Positions 18,251 through 28,671 of a stretch of 64,000 nt of DNA are shown one piece after another (position 1 is the first letter of the stretch; each line of letters begins with the position of its first letter). Source of the stretch: Stenotrophomonas koreensis (GTDB lineage Bacteria; Pseudomonadota; Gammaproteobacteria; Xanthomonadales; Xanthomonadaceae); NCBI RefSeq assembly GCF_001431525.1, contig NZ_LDJH01000013.1:124001-188000 (forward strand). Direction: 5' to 3'. The position numbers and the translations under genes were made by a program. The notes beneath the pieces were generated by a model. It was given only the letters and a program-made list of their open reading frames with translations. It did no database searches and was not told the DNA's origin.

Positions 18251-19441
18251 ATGAGTATTTTCAAGACCATGCATGCCTGGAAGTCCGATCAGCTGGATGC
18301 GGATGTGATTGTCGGCGCAGTGTTTGTCGGCATGTTTGGCCACGGATTCAAACCGGATCAGTTGCGTCGCTGGGATGTGGATTGCGCCGATGCGGAGGTT
18401 GACCGGCGGAAAAACGCCGAGCAGGTCAGGGCGGTGCTGGAGGCGGTGGCCAGGCTGGCCGGGGTTGATCCGGGGTTGATACAGGTGGGGTTGACGCCGG
18501 CCTTCGGCAACTCCAGGCAGGGCATGGCGATTCATGCCCATCGGCCGGACCACTGCGGTGAGCAGGCGCCGCCCATGTCCGATGCGCTCTGGGCGCAGAT
18601 ACAGGCCCTGGTCGCACCGCCTTCCACCTTGCTCGAGCGCAAGGTCAACAGTGAATACGGTGCGTATTACGGCGTGCTCGATGCCGCTCGTCCGGGGCAA
18701 CCGCCGCATGGGCCAGGCAGTGGCAAGTTCATCAGCAGTGTCCGTACCCTGGTGCCGTATCCGGGCTCGGGGCGTTGGCAGCGTGGTTACCCGTATCACG
18801 GTCTGATTGGCTACGACCAGAATGGTTTCCGCGCCGAGTGTGCCGGCGATGAGAACAAGCAGGCCGGCTCGCTCGAGCCGACTGGCCTGATCAGCCAGTG
18901 GGATGGTGCCGATCAGGTGTGCGGCTACTGTCACGGCATGGTGTTTGCGGTGGCCGAGCTGGAGATCACCGCCGGCGGTCATGGCGTCGCCTACGAACTG
19001 CCATTGGGCAGCAAGACCAAAAAGCGCTCATCGTGCCTGGGCTGTACGACCTTTCTGCTGGCCCATGGTTACCAGCCCAGCTCGGTGCATCTGGGGCGAT
19101 CGGATTCGTGGCTGCCGCTGCCGGAAAATCCGCTGATGATCGAGGCGTTCCTGGCCGGTTGTCACGCCGACGGGCAACAGGCGCAGTACAAGGCGCTGAA
19201 CAGGCTCTGGGGCGCCCGGGTGGCCGGCTGGATGCAGGCCGGGGTGAAGTCGGTGCTGGCGGCTGGTCCGGCAGCAGTGCCGGTGGCGGTGCGGGCCCGC
19301 CTGATGCTGCTCGGGGCGCATGTTGAAGCGCTGCTCCGGCAGCAACGGGAAATGGCGGTCGCGGGTCTGTTGCTGGACGCCTTTACCGTGCATGACAAGG
19401 ATCTGTCGCGCCTGCAGCGTTTTTTGGGCCTGCAGGCTTAG
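18251..19441 (+). CDS. Hypothetical protein with two Cys pairs, between ssrA and smpB
   Basis: I do not recognise this 396-residue protein. ATG 18251 is preceded by GGGAGG with suitable spacing. It has no signal peptide or membrane segment. A conserved-looking core holds C224-x2-C227-H228 (CGYCHG), then AVAELEI, and C262-x2-C265 (SSCLGCTTFL). The two CxxC pairs suggest a bound zinc. The AEL followed ~27 residues later by SCxxC loosely recalls the deaminase fold, but the usual His/Cys before AE is a Val. The C-terminal ~90 residues look helical. It is convergent with smpB and sits in an island-prone spot, so it may be acquired. Confidence 0.75.
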   Translation: MSIFKTMHAWKSDQLDADVIVGAVFVGMFGHGFKPDQLRRWDVDCADAEVDRRKNAEQVRAVLEAVARLAGVDPGLIQVGLTPAFGNSRQGMAIHAHRPDHCGEQAPPMSDALWAQIQALVAPPSTLLERKVNSEYGAYYGVLDAARPGQPPHGPGSGKFISSVRTLVPYPGSGRWQRGYPYHGLIGYDQNGFRAECAGDENKQAGSLEPTGLISQWDGADQVCGYCHGMVFAVAELEITAGGHGVAYELPLGSKTKKRSSCLGCTTFLLAHGYQPSSVHLGRSDSWLPLPENPLMIEAFLAGCHADGQQAQYKALNRLWGARVAGWMQAGVKSVLAAGPAAVPVAVRARLMLLGAHVEALLRQQREMAVAGLLLDAFTVHDKDLSRLQRFLGLQA

Positions 19442-19452
19442 CGTCAAGGAAG

Positions 19453-19481
19453 AAGGGCCCGGATTTTCCGGGCCCTTACCG
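19453..19481. terminator. Bidirectional terminator between convergent genes
   Basis: AAGGGCCCGGA pairs with TCCGGGCCCTT around a 2-4 nt loop. It stands between the hypothetical gene and smpB, which converge, and its symmetric stem can serve both. Confidence 0.75.
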
Positions 19482-19985
19482 TCATGCATCCTTGTTGTGG
19501 GCACGCAGGGCGCGCTGCTTTTCGCGGTTCCAGTCGCGGTCCTTGGCCGCATCGCGCTTGTCGTGGGTCTGTTTGCCCTTGGCCAGCGCCACTTCCAGCT
19601 TGATCTTGTTCTTCTTCCAGTACATGGCGGTCGGCACGATAGTGTAGCCATCGCGCTCGACCCGGCCGATCAGTTTGTCGATCTCGCTACGGTGGAGCAG
19701 CAGCTTGCGCTGGCGCCGGTCCTCGGGCACCACATGGGTCGAGGCCTGGATCAACGGAGTGATCTGTGCGCCGATCAGGTAGATCTCGCCGTCCTTGACG
19801 TAGGCGTAGGCGTCGGTCATGTTGCCGCGCCCGGCGCGGATGGCCTTGACCTCCCAGCCCTGCAGCACCAGACCGGCCTCGAAACGGTCTTCCAGGTGGT
19901 ACTCATGCCTGGCCCGCTTGTTCAGCGAGATGGTTTTGTCGGCATTGCTGCCCTTTGCTTTATCCTTGCCGGTCTTCTTGCTCAT
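19482..19985 (-). CDS. smpB: SsrA-binding protein
   Basis: SmpB (167 aa) binds the tRNA-like domain of tmRNA and delivers it to stalled ribosomes. Signature segments are [31 protein letters not shown] (read in two blocks around residue 30), [24 protein letters not shown] and the basic C-terminal tail [19 protein letters not shown] that enters the mRNA channel. ATG at 19983-19985 gives the normal length. It is divergent from ratA across 48 nt, the usual smpB/ratA arrangement. Confidence 0.97.
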   Translation of the reverse strand: MSKKTGKDKAKGSNADKTISLNKRARHEYHLEDRFEAGLVLQGWEVKAIRAGRGNMTDAYAYVKDGEIYLIGAQITPLIQASTHVVPEDRRQRKLLLHRSEIDKLIGRVERDGYTIVPTAMYWKKNKIKLEVALAKGKQTHDKRDAAKDRDWNREKQRALRAHNKDA

Positions 19986-20033
19986 GTGGCCATTGTCTCC
20001 GATCCGGAGGCGGCGGTCGATGGATTGTCGTCT

Positions 20034-20465
20034 ATGCCTACTGTTCGTCGCAGCGCGCTGGTCAGCCAGCCGCCGGAAGTCCTGTTTGATCTGGTCAATG
20101 ATGTGGCCGCGTATCCGCGCCGCTTTGGCTGGTGCTCGCGGGCGCAGATCCTTGAGCATTCCGACCAGCACCTGGTGGCCCGGCTGGATCTGGGCCTGGG
20201 CGCGCTGCGCACCTGGTTCACCACCGAAAACCGCAATGTCCGTCCGCGCAGCATCGACATGCAGCTGCGCGATGGTCCGTTCAAGAAGCTGCATGGCCGC
20301 TGGGAGTTCACCCCGACCGGCGAGTCGGGCAGCAAGGTCAGCCTGGTGCTGGAGTTCGAGCCGACCTCGCGGCTGCTGGCACCGGCATTGTCGCTGGGCT
20401 TCCAGGCGCTGGCCGACCGCATGGTCGCCGATTTCGTCCGCGAAGCCGGAAAGGTGGCCTGCTGA
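20034..20465 (+). CDS. ratA: RatA-like START-domain protein (ubiquinone-binding / ribosome association family)
   Basis: A 143-residue single-domain protein of the COQ10/RatA START family: [40 protein letters not shown], then beta strands and a C-terminal helix [17 protein letters not shown]. In E. coli RatA is reported to block 70S formation, while eukaryotic relatives bind coenzyme Q; which role applies here is unknown. ATG 20034 is chosen although the only clear GGAGG (20006-20010) lies 23 nt upstream, so a TTG start at 20025 is possible. It overlaps rnfH by one base and is divergent from smpB, as is usual in gammaproteobacteria. Confidence 0.88.
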   Translation: MPTVRRSALVSQPPEVLFDLVNDVAAYPRRFGWCSRAQILEHSDQHLVARLDLGLGALRTWFTTENRNVRPRSIDMQLRDGPFKKLHGRWEFTPTGESGSKVSLVLEFEPTSRLLAPALSLGFQALADRMVADFVREAGKVAC

Positions 20466-20728
20466 TGCCCCGGGTCGAGATTGTCAACGCCCTGCCTGAT
20501 GGCTACCAGCGCCAGATTCTTGATCTGGCCGACGGCGCCAGCGTCGGCGATGCGCTGGCGGCAGCCCATGTGCAGGTGCCGGCACAGGGCATTGTCGCCG
20601 TCGCCATCTACGGTGTGGTGGTGCAGCCGACCCGGTTGCTGGAGGATGGCGACCGGCTGGAACTGCTGCGGCCGTTGCTGGCCGACCCAAAAGAAAACCG
20701 CCGCAGGCGGGCCCGCGGCGGTCAGTAA
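20465..20728 (+). CDS. rnfH: RnfH-family ubiquitin-like protein (UPF0125)
   Basis: An 87-residue beta-grasp protein: [21 protein letters not shown] ... [56 protein letters not shown]. The DGDRLE...RPL...DPKE...RR ending is diagnostic of RnfH (also called RatB). The start overlaps the ratA stop (TGATG), so the pair forms a two-gene unit. Function is unclear; the family is linked by neighbourhood to RatA and, in Rhodobacter, to the Rnf complex. Confidence 0.92.
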   Translation: MPRVEIVNALPDGYQRQILDLADGASVGDALAAAHVQVPAQGIVAVAIYGVVVQPTRLLEDGDRLELLRPLLADPKENRRRRARGGQ

Positions 20729-20749
20729 TTCAGACCAGGGTGGCGTGGC

Positions 20750-21139
20750 TCAGCGGCGCTTTTTCTTGTCGCGTGCCAGGTTGCGGCCGAACTGCTGGAC
20801 GGTCTTCATGGCCAGCTCGCCGTCATTGACGGCCAGGTAATCGCCTTCCCAGCGGCTGACCCTGTCGTTTTCAAAGTGGACGATGAAGTTGGTGGTTTCG
20901 GTCTTGCCGGCACGGTTGATCCGGCGGCTGCCGGTGTAGTCCCAGCGGTCACTGTTGAACGGGTCCATGATCGACGGGGTGCCCAGCAGGGTTGAGACCT
21001 GTTGGCGGCTCTGGCCGACCTGCAGCTGTTGTACCGCGGTTTCGCGAATGAGATTGCCCTGGTACATGGGTTGCTTGTAGACCGCGCCGCAGCCGGCGGT
21101 GGTCACAATGGTGAGGGCGAGCAGCAGGAAGGAGCGCAT
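20750..21139 (-). CDS. bamE: Outer membrane protein assembly lipoprotein BamE
   Basis: A 129-residue lipoprotein of the BAM complex that inserts beta-barrel proteins into the outer membrane. MRSFLLLALTIVTTAGCGAVYKQP has a lipobox (TAGC), then the SmpA/OmlA domain: MYQGNLIRETAVQQLQVGQSRQQVSTLLGTPSIMDPF and WDYTGSRR. The C-terminus is basic (ARDKKKRR). ATG at 21137-21139 starts the signal peptide; an upstream in-frame ATG would add 13 unlikely residues. It is divergent from fur, an arrangement known in Xanthomonas and Pseudomonas (omlA-fur). Confidence 0.95.
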   Translation of the reverse strand: MRSFLLLALTIVTTAGCGAVYKQPMYQGNLIRETAVQQLQVGQSRQQVSTLLGTPSIMDPFNSDRWDYTGSRRINRAGKTETTNFIVHFENDRVSRWEGDYLAVNDGELAMKTVQQFGRNLARDKKKRR

Positions 21140-21239
21140 CGTGTCACAGGGTCTGGGATATCTGGGTCGATGATACACTGCCGGGCACGTCCCGCGACCC
21201 CCTAACGAGAGGATCAGGCGCCCGGCGCCTCAAATGCCC

Positions 21240-21650
21240 ATGACCACTGAATCCTACGACCTGCGCAAGGTCGGCCTGAAGGTCACCCATCCGCGCACGC
21301 GTATCCTGCAGTTGTTGGAGCAGCGTACCCCGCACCATCACATGACGGCCGAAGACATCTATCGCGTCCTGCTGGATGATGGCGAGGAAATCGGCTTGGC
21401 CACGGTGTACCGCGTGCTGACCCAGTTCGAAGCCGCCGGGCTGGTGCTCAAGCACAACTTCGAGGGTGGCCAGGCGGTGTATGAGATCAACCGTGGCAGC
21501 CACCATGACCACATGGTGGACATGGACACCGGCAAGATCATCGAGTTTGAAAGTGCCGAGATCGAGGCGCTGCAGCACAGGATCGCCGAACAGCATGGCT
21601 ATGTGCTGGAGGAGCATTCACTGGTGCTGTACGTGCGCAAGAAGCGCTGA
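21240..21650 (+). CDS. fur: Ferric uptake regulator
   Basis: A 136-residue Fe2+-responsive repressor. Winged-helix domain (LRKVGLKVTHPRTRILQLLE ... TAEDIYRVL ... IGLATVYRVLTQFEAAGLV) and the metal-binding dimerisation domain with the HHDHMVDMDTG motif and a Glu/His-rich C-terminus (EEHSLVLYVRKKR). It lacks the CxxC pair of E. coli Fur. A second in-frame ATG at 21234 would add two residues; neither has a clear ribosome binding site. It is divergent from bamE; a GATACACT-like -10 lies near 21170. Confidence 0.95.
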   Translation: MTTESYDLRKVGLKVTHPRTRILQLLEQRTPHHHMTAEDIYRVLLDDGEEIGLATVYRVLTQFEAAGLVLKHNFEGGQAVYEINRGSHHDHMVDMDTGKIIEFESAEIEALQHRIAEQHGYVLEEHSLVLYVRKKR

Positions 21651-21671
21651 AACGAGCGGCATCGATGCAGC

Positions 21672-21703
21672 ATGACAACGGCGCCTGATGGCGCCGTTGT
21701 CAT
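21672..21703. terminator. Bidirectional terminator between fur and recN
   Basis: A perfect 14-bp stem, ATGACAACGGCGCC (21672-21685) with GGCGCCGTTGTCAT (21690-21703), encloses a 4-nt TGAT loop. It separates the convergent fur and recN genes. There is no strong U-run, but the stem is very stable. Confidence 0.7.
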
Positions 21704-21723
21704 CTGTGGCGGGGTAGTGGCAA

Positions 21724-23388
21724 TCAGACGGCAATCAGCTTGCGTGCGGCGGCCCGGGCCTCGCTGCTGATCTCCACCCCGCCCAGCATGCGTGCGATCT
21801 CTTCCTCGCGCGCCTTGCTGTCCAGGCGCTCGACCGCGCTCTGGGTCATGCCTTCCACCGGCGCCTTGCTGACCCGGTAATGGGTGTGGCCCTTGGCGGC
21901 CACCTGCGGCAGGTGGGTCACGCACAAGACCTGGCAGTGTTCGCCCAGGGCACGCAGGCGGTTGCCGACGATATCGGCAACCGCGCCGCTGATGCCGGAG
22001 TCCACTTCGTCGAACACCATGGTCTGCACGCTGTCCAGGCCGATCGTGGCCACTTCGATGGCCAGCGAGATGCGCGATAGTTCGCCACCGGAAGCCACCT
22101 TGCGCAGCGGCCGCGGCGGCTGCCCGGCATTGGCCGCGACCAGGAATTCGACCCGCTCGGCGCCTTGCGGGTCCGGGCGGGCAGGGCCTGTCGGCTCCAG
22201 CTGCACGCAGAAAATGCTGCCGCCCATCCCCAGTTCGTTGATCAGGGCGGTGGTGGCTTCAGACAGGCTCTGTCCGGCCTGCTGGCGGCTGTGGGTCAGC
22301 TGGTCGGCAGCAGCAAGCCAGGCCTGTTCGGCCTTGCTGATTTCGCCGGCCAGTACCTGCAGGCGGTCATCGGCACCGCGCAGCTGCTCCACTTCCTCGC
22401 GCAGCCGTGCCTGCTGGCCGGCAAGTTCCTCCATCGGCACCCGGTGCTTGCGTGCCAGGCCATGCAGCCGGCCCAGCCGGGCCTCGATCTCGGCAAAACT
22501 GTCCGGGTCATCGATCAGGTCCTCGCCGATCCGGTCGATCTGGCGCATCGCCTCATCCAGGGCGATGGCGGCACTGTCGAGCAGGGCATCGACCTCGGCC
22601 AGCCGCGGCTCGTGTTCGGCCACCCGCGCCAGTTCATGCCGTGCCTGGCGCAGCAGGTCCAGTGCGCTGGCATCGTCATTGCTGCCGATCATCCCCTGGG
22701 CCCGTTCGCAGGCGCTGGCCAGGGCGCTGGCATGGGCCTGGCGGCGGTGGCTGACGGTGAGCTGTTCAATGGACTGCAGGTCGAGGTCCTCGCCGTCCAG
22801 TTCATCAAGCTGGTGCTGCAGCCAGTCAATCCGGTCGCCGACATCGCCACGTGCCGACAGCGCCTGGGCCTCGTCCAGCAGGGCCTGCCAGTGCTGTGCG
22901 GCCTGGCGTACCAGACGCCGCTGTTCGCCGTTGCGGGCATAGGCATCGAGCAGGTTCAACTGGGAGCTGCGTGCCATCAGTGCCTGCTGGTCGTGCTGGC
23001 CATGCACCTCGACCAGGAAGCCGGCCAGCTCACTGAGCTGGCTGATGGTGGCCGGGCGGCCGTTGATCCACGCGCGCGAGCCGCCATCGGCGCGGATCAC
23101 CCTGCGCAGCTGGCAATGGCTGCTGTCCTCGTCCAGTTCGTTGCTGCGCAGCCACTCCAGCGCCGGACTGGCTCCAGACAACTGGAACTCGGCGGCCAGC
23201 TCGGCGCGCTCGCTGCCGTGGCGGACCATGCCGCTGTCGGCACGGGCACCGGCCAGCAGGGTCAGGGCATCGACCATCAGCGATTTGCCGGCGCCGGTTT
23301 CACCGGAAACAACCGTCATGCCGGGGCCAAATTCCAGTTCGGTCTGACGAACGACCGCAAAATCCTTGATCGATAGATGTTTGAGCAT
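21724..23388 (-). CDS. recN: DNA repair protein RecN
   Basis: A 554-residue SMC-like ATPase acting at double-strand breaks before RecA loading. Walker A GETGAGKS at residues 29-36 (GPGMTVVSGETGAGKSLM), a long central coiled coil (about 150-350) and C-terminal ABC elements: LRKVASGGELSRISLAIEV (signature) and TMVFDEVDSGISG (Walker B). ATG at 23386-23388 gives MLKHLSIKDFAVV, the typical start and length. I found no LexA-like box upstream. It is divergent from grpE, separated by ~200 nt. Confidence 0.97.
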   Translation of the reverse strand: MLKHLSIKDFAVVRQTELEFGPGMTVVSGETGAGKSLMVDALTLLAGARADSGMVRHGSERAELAAEFQLSGASPALEWLRSNELDEDSSHCQLRRVIRADGGSRAWINGRPATISQLSELAGFLVEVHGQHDQQALMARSSQLNLLDAYARNGEQRRLVRQAAQHWQALLDEAQALSARGDVGDRIDWLQHQLDELDGEDLDLQSIEQLTVSHRRQAHASALASACERAQGMIGSNDDASALDLLRQARHELARVAEHEPRLAEVDALLDSAAIALDEAMRQIDRIGEDLIDDPDSFAEIEARLGRLHGLARKHRVPMEELAGQQARLREEVEQLRGADDRLQVLAGEISKAEQAWLAAADQLTHSRQQAGQSLSEATTALINELGMGGSIFCVQLEPTGPARPDPQGAERVEFLVAANAGQPPRPLRKVASGGELSRISLAIEVATIGLDSVQTMVFDEVDSGISGAVADIVGNRLRALGEHCQVLCVTHLPQVAAKGHTHYRVSKAPVEGMTQSAVERLDSKAREEEIARMLGGVEISSEARAAARKLIAV

Positions 23389-23522
23389 GTTCAGCGGGCC
23401 TTGAGCGGCGCAAAAGCTAGCACGGAGCACGCAGGCGGCCAATCCGGTGCCGCCTGATCCAGCCTGCATTGTGCGCGATGGCGTCTCACCAGGTGAGTCT
23501 GGGCAGCGAAAAAGCAGTACGG

Positions 23523-23550
23523 CCCTTGAAAGCAGGTATTGCGCCCATAG
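23523..23550 (+). promoter_or_regulatory. Sigma-32 heat-shock promoter of grpE
   Basis: CCCTTGAAA (23523-23531) and CCCATAG (23544-23550) are spaced 12 nt apart, close to the RpoH consensus CTTGAAA-N11-16-CCCATnT. Transcription would start near 23558, leaving a ~35-nt leader before grpE. Confidence 0.8.
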
Positions 23551-23593
23551 ATGACCGGCATGAGGCGGCTGTCCTTCCGCCTGGGACATGGAT

Positions 23594-24121
23594 ATGAATC
23601 AAGACCACCCGGAAAACGAATCGCAGATTCCTCACGCTGATGCCGCAGCGGCCGGCGAGGAGGACGCACAGTCGGTGATTGAATCGCTGCGCGCCGAGCT
23701 GGAACAGCTGCGTGCGCAGGTACTGCTTGAGCGTGCCGACCTGGAGAACCAGCGCCGCCGTCTGGCGCGCGATGTGGATCAGGCCCGCAAGTTTGCCAAT
23801 GAAAAGCTGTTGGGCGACCTGCTGCCGGTGTTTGACAGCCTAGACGCCGGTCTGGCCGCTGCTGCCGGCCAGGATCATCCGCTCAAGGAAGGCCTGGAGC
23901 TGACCTACAAGCAGCTGCTCAAGACCGCCGGCGACAACGGCATGAGCGTGGTCGATCCGGTTGGCACGCCGTTCAACCCGGAACAGCACCAGGCCATCAG
24001 CCAGGTCGATGCCCCCGAAGGCGTGGCCCCGGGCGCGGTGGTGACCGTGTTCCAGAAGGGCTATGTGCTCAACGAGCGCCTGCTGCGCCCGGCTCTGGTC
24101 GTGGTTGCCCGCAACGATTGA
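23594..24121 (+). CDS. grpE: Nucleotide exchange factor GrpE
   Basis: A 175-residue homodimeric cochaperone that releases ADP from DnaK. Acidic N-terminus, long coiled coil (about 30-80: [32 protein letters not shown]) and beta-rich head ending [27 protein letters not shown] 23594 is preferred over 23588, because GGGA at 23583-23586 is well spaced only for it. It is the first heat-shock gene here; hrcA, which I would expect upstream in Xanthomonas relatives, is absent between recN and grpE. Confidence 0.95.
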   Translation: MNQDHPENESQIPHADAAAAGEEDAQSVIESLRAELEQLRAQVLLERADLENQRRRLARDVDQARKFANEKLLGDLLPVFDSLDAGLAAAAGQDHPLKEGLELTYKQLLKTAGDNGMSVVDPVGTPFNPEQHQAISQVDAPEGVAPGAVVTVFQKGYVLNERLLRPALVVVARND

Positions 24122-24158
24122 CCTTGATGCCGACAGGCCAACGGCAGCTGAAACCAGC

Positions 24159-24188
24159 GCCTTGAACCGTCCCTCGGCACCCCCATAT
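24159..24188 (+). promoter_or_regulatory. Sigma-32 heat-shock promoter of dnaK
   Basis: GCCTTGAA (24159-24166) and CCCCATAT (24181-24188), 14 nt apart, match the RpoH consensus almost perfectly. They lie in the 123-nt grpE-dnaK gap, so dnaK has its own heat-shock start about 50 nt before its ATG. Confidence 0.85.
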
Positions 24189-24244
24189 TTGAACCAGCGC
24201 CGGCACGGCCGGCATCCAACGACTTAACTTCAGGAGCCTCACAC

Positions 24245-26158
<1,914 letters not shown>

Positions 26159-26279
26159 TCAGCGCGGCGGCAGCAAGCTCTGTCGCCGTTGTTGAGATCG
26201 ACCTCGGTGGCGGGCCAGGTGCCCGCCATCGTGTACCTGATCGACCCGATCCATCGCTACCGCGGCCCCGAGTTGAACC

Positions 26280-27401
26280 ATGAGCAAGCGCGACTATTAC
26301 GAGGTGCTGGGCGTTGCCCGTACCGCTACCGACGAAGAACTGAAAAAGGCTTATCGCCGCATGGCGATGAAGTATCACCCGGATCGCAACCCGGGCGATG
26401 CGGCTGCCGAAGCCTCCTTCAAGGAGTGCAAGGAGGCCTATGAGGTCTTGGCCGATGCCGGTAAGCGCCGGATGTACGACGCCCATGGCCATGCCGCCTT
26501 CGAGGGCGGCATGGGTGGCGGCGGTGGTGGTGGCCCGGACATGAACGACATCTTCGGCGACATCTTCGGCAACATCTTCGGCGGTGGTGGCGGCAGCCGT
26601 GGCCCGCGCCGGGGTGCCGATGTCGGCTATGTGATGGAGCTGGACCTGGAAGAGGCCGTGGCCGGGGTCGAGCGCCGGATCGAGATCCCGACCCTGGTCG
26701 AATGCTCGCCCTGTCATGGTTCCGGCTCGGAAGATGGCAAGGTGGAAACCTGCAGTACCTGCCAGGGCCGCGGCCAGGTCAGGATGCAGCGTGGCATCTT
26801 CGCCATGCAGCAGGCCTGCCCGCATTGCGCCGGTACCGGCAAGCAGATCCCCAACCCGTGCAAGACCTGCCGTGGCGCAGGCCGGGTGGAGGACGAGAAG
26901 GTCCTGCAGGTCAAGATCCCGGCCGGTGTCGATACCGGCGACCGCATCCGTCTGCAGGGCGAAGGCGAGGCGGGCCCGCCGGGTACTTCGCCGGGCGACC
27001 TGTATGTGGAAGTGCGCGTGCGCGAGCATGCGATCTTCCAGCGTGATGGTGATGACCTGCATTGCGAAGTGCCGATCCGCATCTCGCAGGCGGCACTGGG
27101 TGACACCGTGCGCGTGGCGACCCTGGAAGGCGAGGCGGAGATCCGGATTCCGGCCGAGACCCAGACCGGCAAGCTGTTCCGCCTGCGTGGCAAGGGCGTG
27201 CAGTCGGTGCGCTCGCGCGCGCCCGGTGACCTGTACTGCCGCATCCTGGTCGAGACGCCGGTCAACCTGACCGCCGAACAGCGCAAGCTGCTGGAACAGT
27301 TCGAGGCGACTTTCACTGCCGAATCCTCGCGCAAGCACTCGCCCAAATCGGCGACCTTTGTCGACGGCATCAAAGGTTTCTGGGAAAAAATGAAGCCCTG
27401 A
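26280..27401 (+). CDS. dnaJ: Chaperone protein DnaJ (Hsp40)
   Basis: A 373-residue type I J-protein that stimulates DnaK ATPase and hands over substrates. J domain with H33-P34-D35 ([10 protein letters not shown]), a Gly/Phe-rich linker ([20 protein letters not shown]), four CxxCxGxG zinc motifs ([32 protein letters not shown]) and the C-terminal substrate domains. It follows dnaK by 121 nt, a gap holding a GGCGGGC/GCCCGCC hairpin (26209-26227) without a U-run. Confidence 0.99.
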   Translation: MSKRDYYEVLGVARTATDEELKKAYRRMAMKYHPDRNPGDAAAEASFKECKEAYEVLADAGKRRMYDAHGHAAFEGGMGGGGGGGPDMNDIFGDIFGNIFGGGGGSRGPRRGADVGYVMELDLEEAVAGVERRIEIPTLVECSPCHGSGSEDGKVETCSTCQGRGQVRMQRGIFAMQQACPHCAGTGKQIPNPCKTCRGAGRVEDEKVLQVKIPAGVDTGDRIRLQGEGEAGPPGTSPGDLYVEVRVREHAIFQRDGDDLHCEVPIRISQAALGDTVRVATLEGEAEIRIPAETQTGKLFRLRGKGVQSVRSRAPGDLYCRILVETPVNLTAEQRKLLEQFEATFTAESSRKHSPKSATFVDGIKGFWEKMKP

Positions 27402-27421
27402 GCAATGGCAGGGCGCTGAAG

Positions 27422-27453
27422 GAAAAAGCCGCGGCTGTGCCGCGGTTTTTTTT
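27422..27453 (+). terminator. Intrinsic terminator after dnaJ
   Basis: The stem CCGCGGC (27429-27435) / GCCGCGG (27439-27445) with a 3-nt loop is preceded by five A's and followed by eight T's. It ends the grpE-dnaK-dnaJ unit. Confidence 0.95.
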
Positions 27454-27762
27454 ATCTGCGCCGTGTCTGGTTCCTGTCCAAACTAGCGGGCATCGCCAGT
27501 TGTGCCAGCGTAACCGTGGCACCAGGAGGTGGCGGTTTTGTCTGCCTACCCGGCATGCAATTGCCAGTGCCAGTCCGCTTGCGCAAGCAGCTGCAGCCGT
27601 AGTGCCGCGCTTGGGGCTAACACCGCGAGGATGGCACGGCCCGGCGCGCCGCCTCCAGGTCCTATGCCTGCGCGAGGCTGCCATCGGGATTGATCACGGT
27701 GGCGGCAGTTGCAGCGGCAAATATCGGGCTGGCGTGCTGCAGTGCGGCGTTAGAATGTGCCG
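27454..27762. other. Intergenic region without a recognisable gene
   Basis: About 310 bases lie between the dnaJ terminator and pdxY. I see no conserved reading frame, RNA fold or repeat. A TAGAAT hexamer (27751-27756) ends 6 nt before the pdxY ATG and could be the -10 box of a leaderless transcript, but I find no good -35. Confidence 0.5.
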
Positions 27763-28671
27763 ATGGATAAGCCCTCGGAAAGTCATCTGGTCCATGGTCG
27801 TCGCGTGCGCCCGGAAGGCCCCTCGCCGGTGGATGTGATCACCGTTCAATCGCAGCTGGTGTATGGCCATGCCGGCAACAGTGCGGCGGTACCGCCGTTG
27901 CGTGCACTCGGGCTGCGGGTAGCCGAAGTGCCGACCACCCTGCTCAGCAACGCGCCGTTCTATTCCACCCTGCGCGGGCGGATGCTGCCGGCCGACTGGC
28001 TGGCGGAGCTGTTGCAGGGTGCCAGCGAACGTGGCTTGCCGGAGCGTGCGCGAGCGCTGGTTTCAGGTTATTTCGGCACCGTCGACAACGGCCAGGTATT
28101 TGCGCAGTGGGCGCGCCAGGCGCTGGCAGACAACCCCGCGCTGGACTACTGGCTGGATCCGGTGATCGGTGATACCCACACCGGCCCTTATGTCGAGCCA
28201 GCGCTGGAAGCGGTGTTCCGCGAACAGCTGCTGCCACTGGCCACGGTGGTGACGCCCAATGCGTTCGAGCTGGGCCGGCTCACCGGGCGTGATGCCCTTG
28301 CCCAGGACGATGCCATTGCCGCGGCACGGGAACTGCTGCAGCGTGGGCCGCGCTGGGTGATCGCCCACAGCGTGCAGGGTGAGCCGGGCCAGCTGGTGAC
28401 CCTGGCGGTGAGTGCCGATGAGGTCTGGCGCTGGAGTTCGGAGCACCTGCCGGTGGATGTGGCTGGCACCGGTGATGTGCTGCTGGCCCTGGCCATGGCC
28501 TTTGTCCTGCGTGGCGAGCCGATGCCGATGGCGATCAGCCGCGCCATTGCCGGGGTGCATGCGGCGCTGGAAGCCACTCTGGCCGCCGGCGTGGAGGAGT
28601 TTGATGTGCTTTCCGCGGCGCCGGCAGCCCAGTTGCCGCCCGGGCGCTTCCGCGGCCAGCGGCTGGCATGA
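27763..28671 (+). CDS. pdxY: Pyridoxal kinase PdxY
   Basis: A 302-residue ribokinase-fold enzyme phosphorylating pyridoxal to pyridoxal 5'-phosphate in the B6 salvage route. It shows VITVQSQLVYGHAGNSAAVPPLRALGL (split by beta strands; the N-terminal substrate region), YWLDPVIGDTHTGPYV, TPNAFELGRLTG and the anion-hole/catalytic Asp motif VDVAGTGDVLLA. ATG 27763 is chosen; a GTG at 27757 is also in frame and no clear ribosome binding site is seen. It overlaps tyrA by ATGA, an unusual partner for a vitamin salvage gene. Confidence 0.93.
   Translation: MDKPSESHLVHGRRVRPEGPSPVDVITVQSQLVYGHAGNSAAVPPLRALGLRVAEVPTTLLSNAPFYSTLRGRMLPADWLAELLQGASERGLPERARALVSGYFGTVDNGQVFAQWARQALADNPALDYWLDPVIGDTHTGPYVEPALEAVFREQLLPLATVVTPNAFELGRLTGRDALAQDDAIAAARELLQRGPRWVIAHSVQGEPGQLVTLAVSADEVWRWSSEHLPVDVAGTGDVLLALAMAFVLRGEPMPMAISRAIAGVHAALEATLAAGVEEFDVLSAAPAAQLPPGRFRGQRLA

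Noticed and set aside
18251-19441. Calling the orphan gene a deaminase toxin
   Set aside because: The SCxxC and AEL spacing fits, but the catalytic His/Cys/Asp before AE is replaced by Val, and there is no secretion or immunity context.
23389-23520. LexA box or CIRCE element between recN and grpE
   Set aside because: No CTGT-N8-ACAG, no Xanthomonas-type LexA dyad, and no TTAGCACTC-N9-GAGTGCTAA could be found.
27454-27762. Possible decayed gene between dnaJ and pdxY
   Set aside because: A short minus-strand stretch looked protein-like near 27665-27745, but it lacks a start and any recognisable homology.
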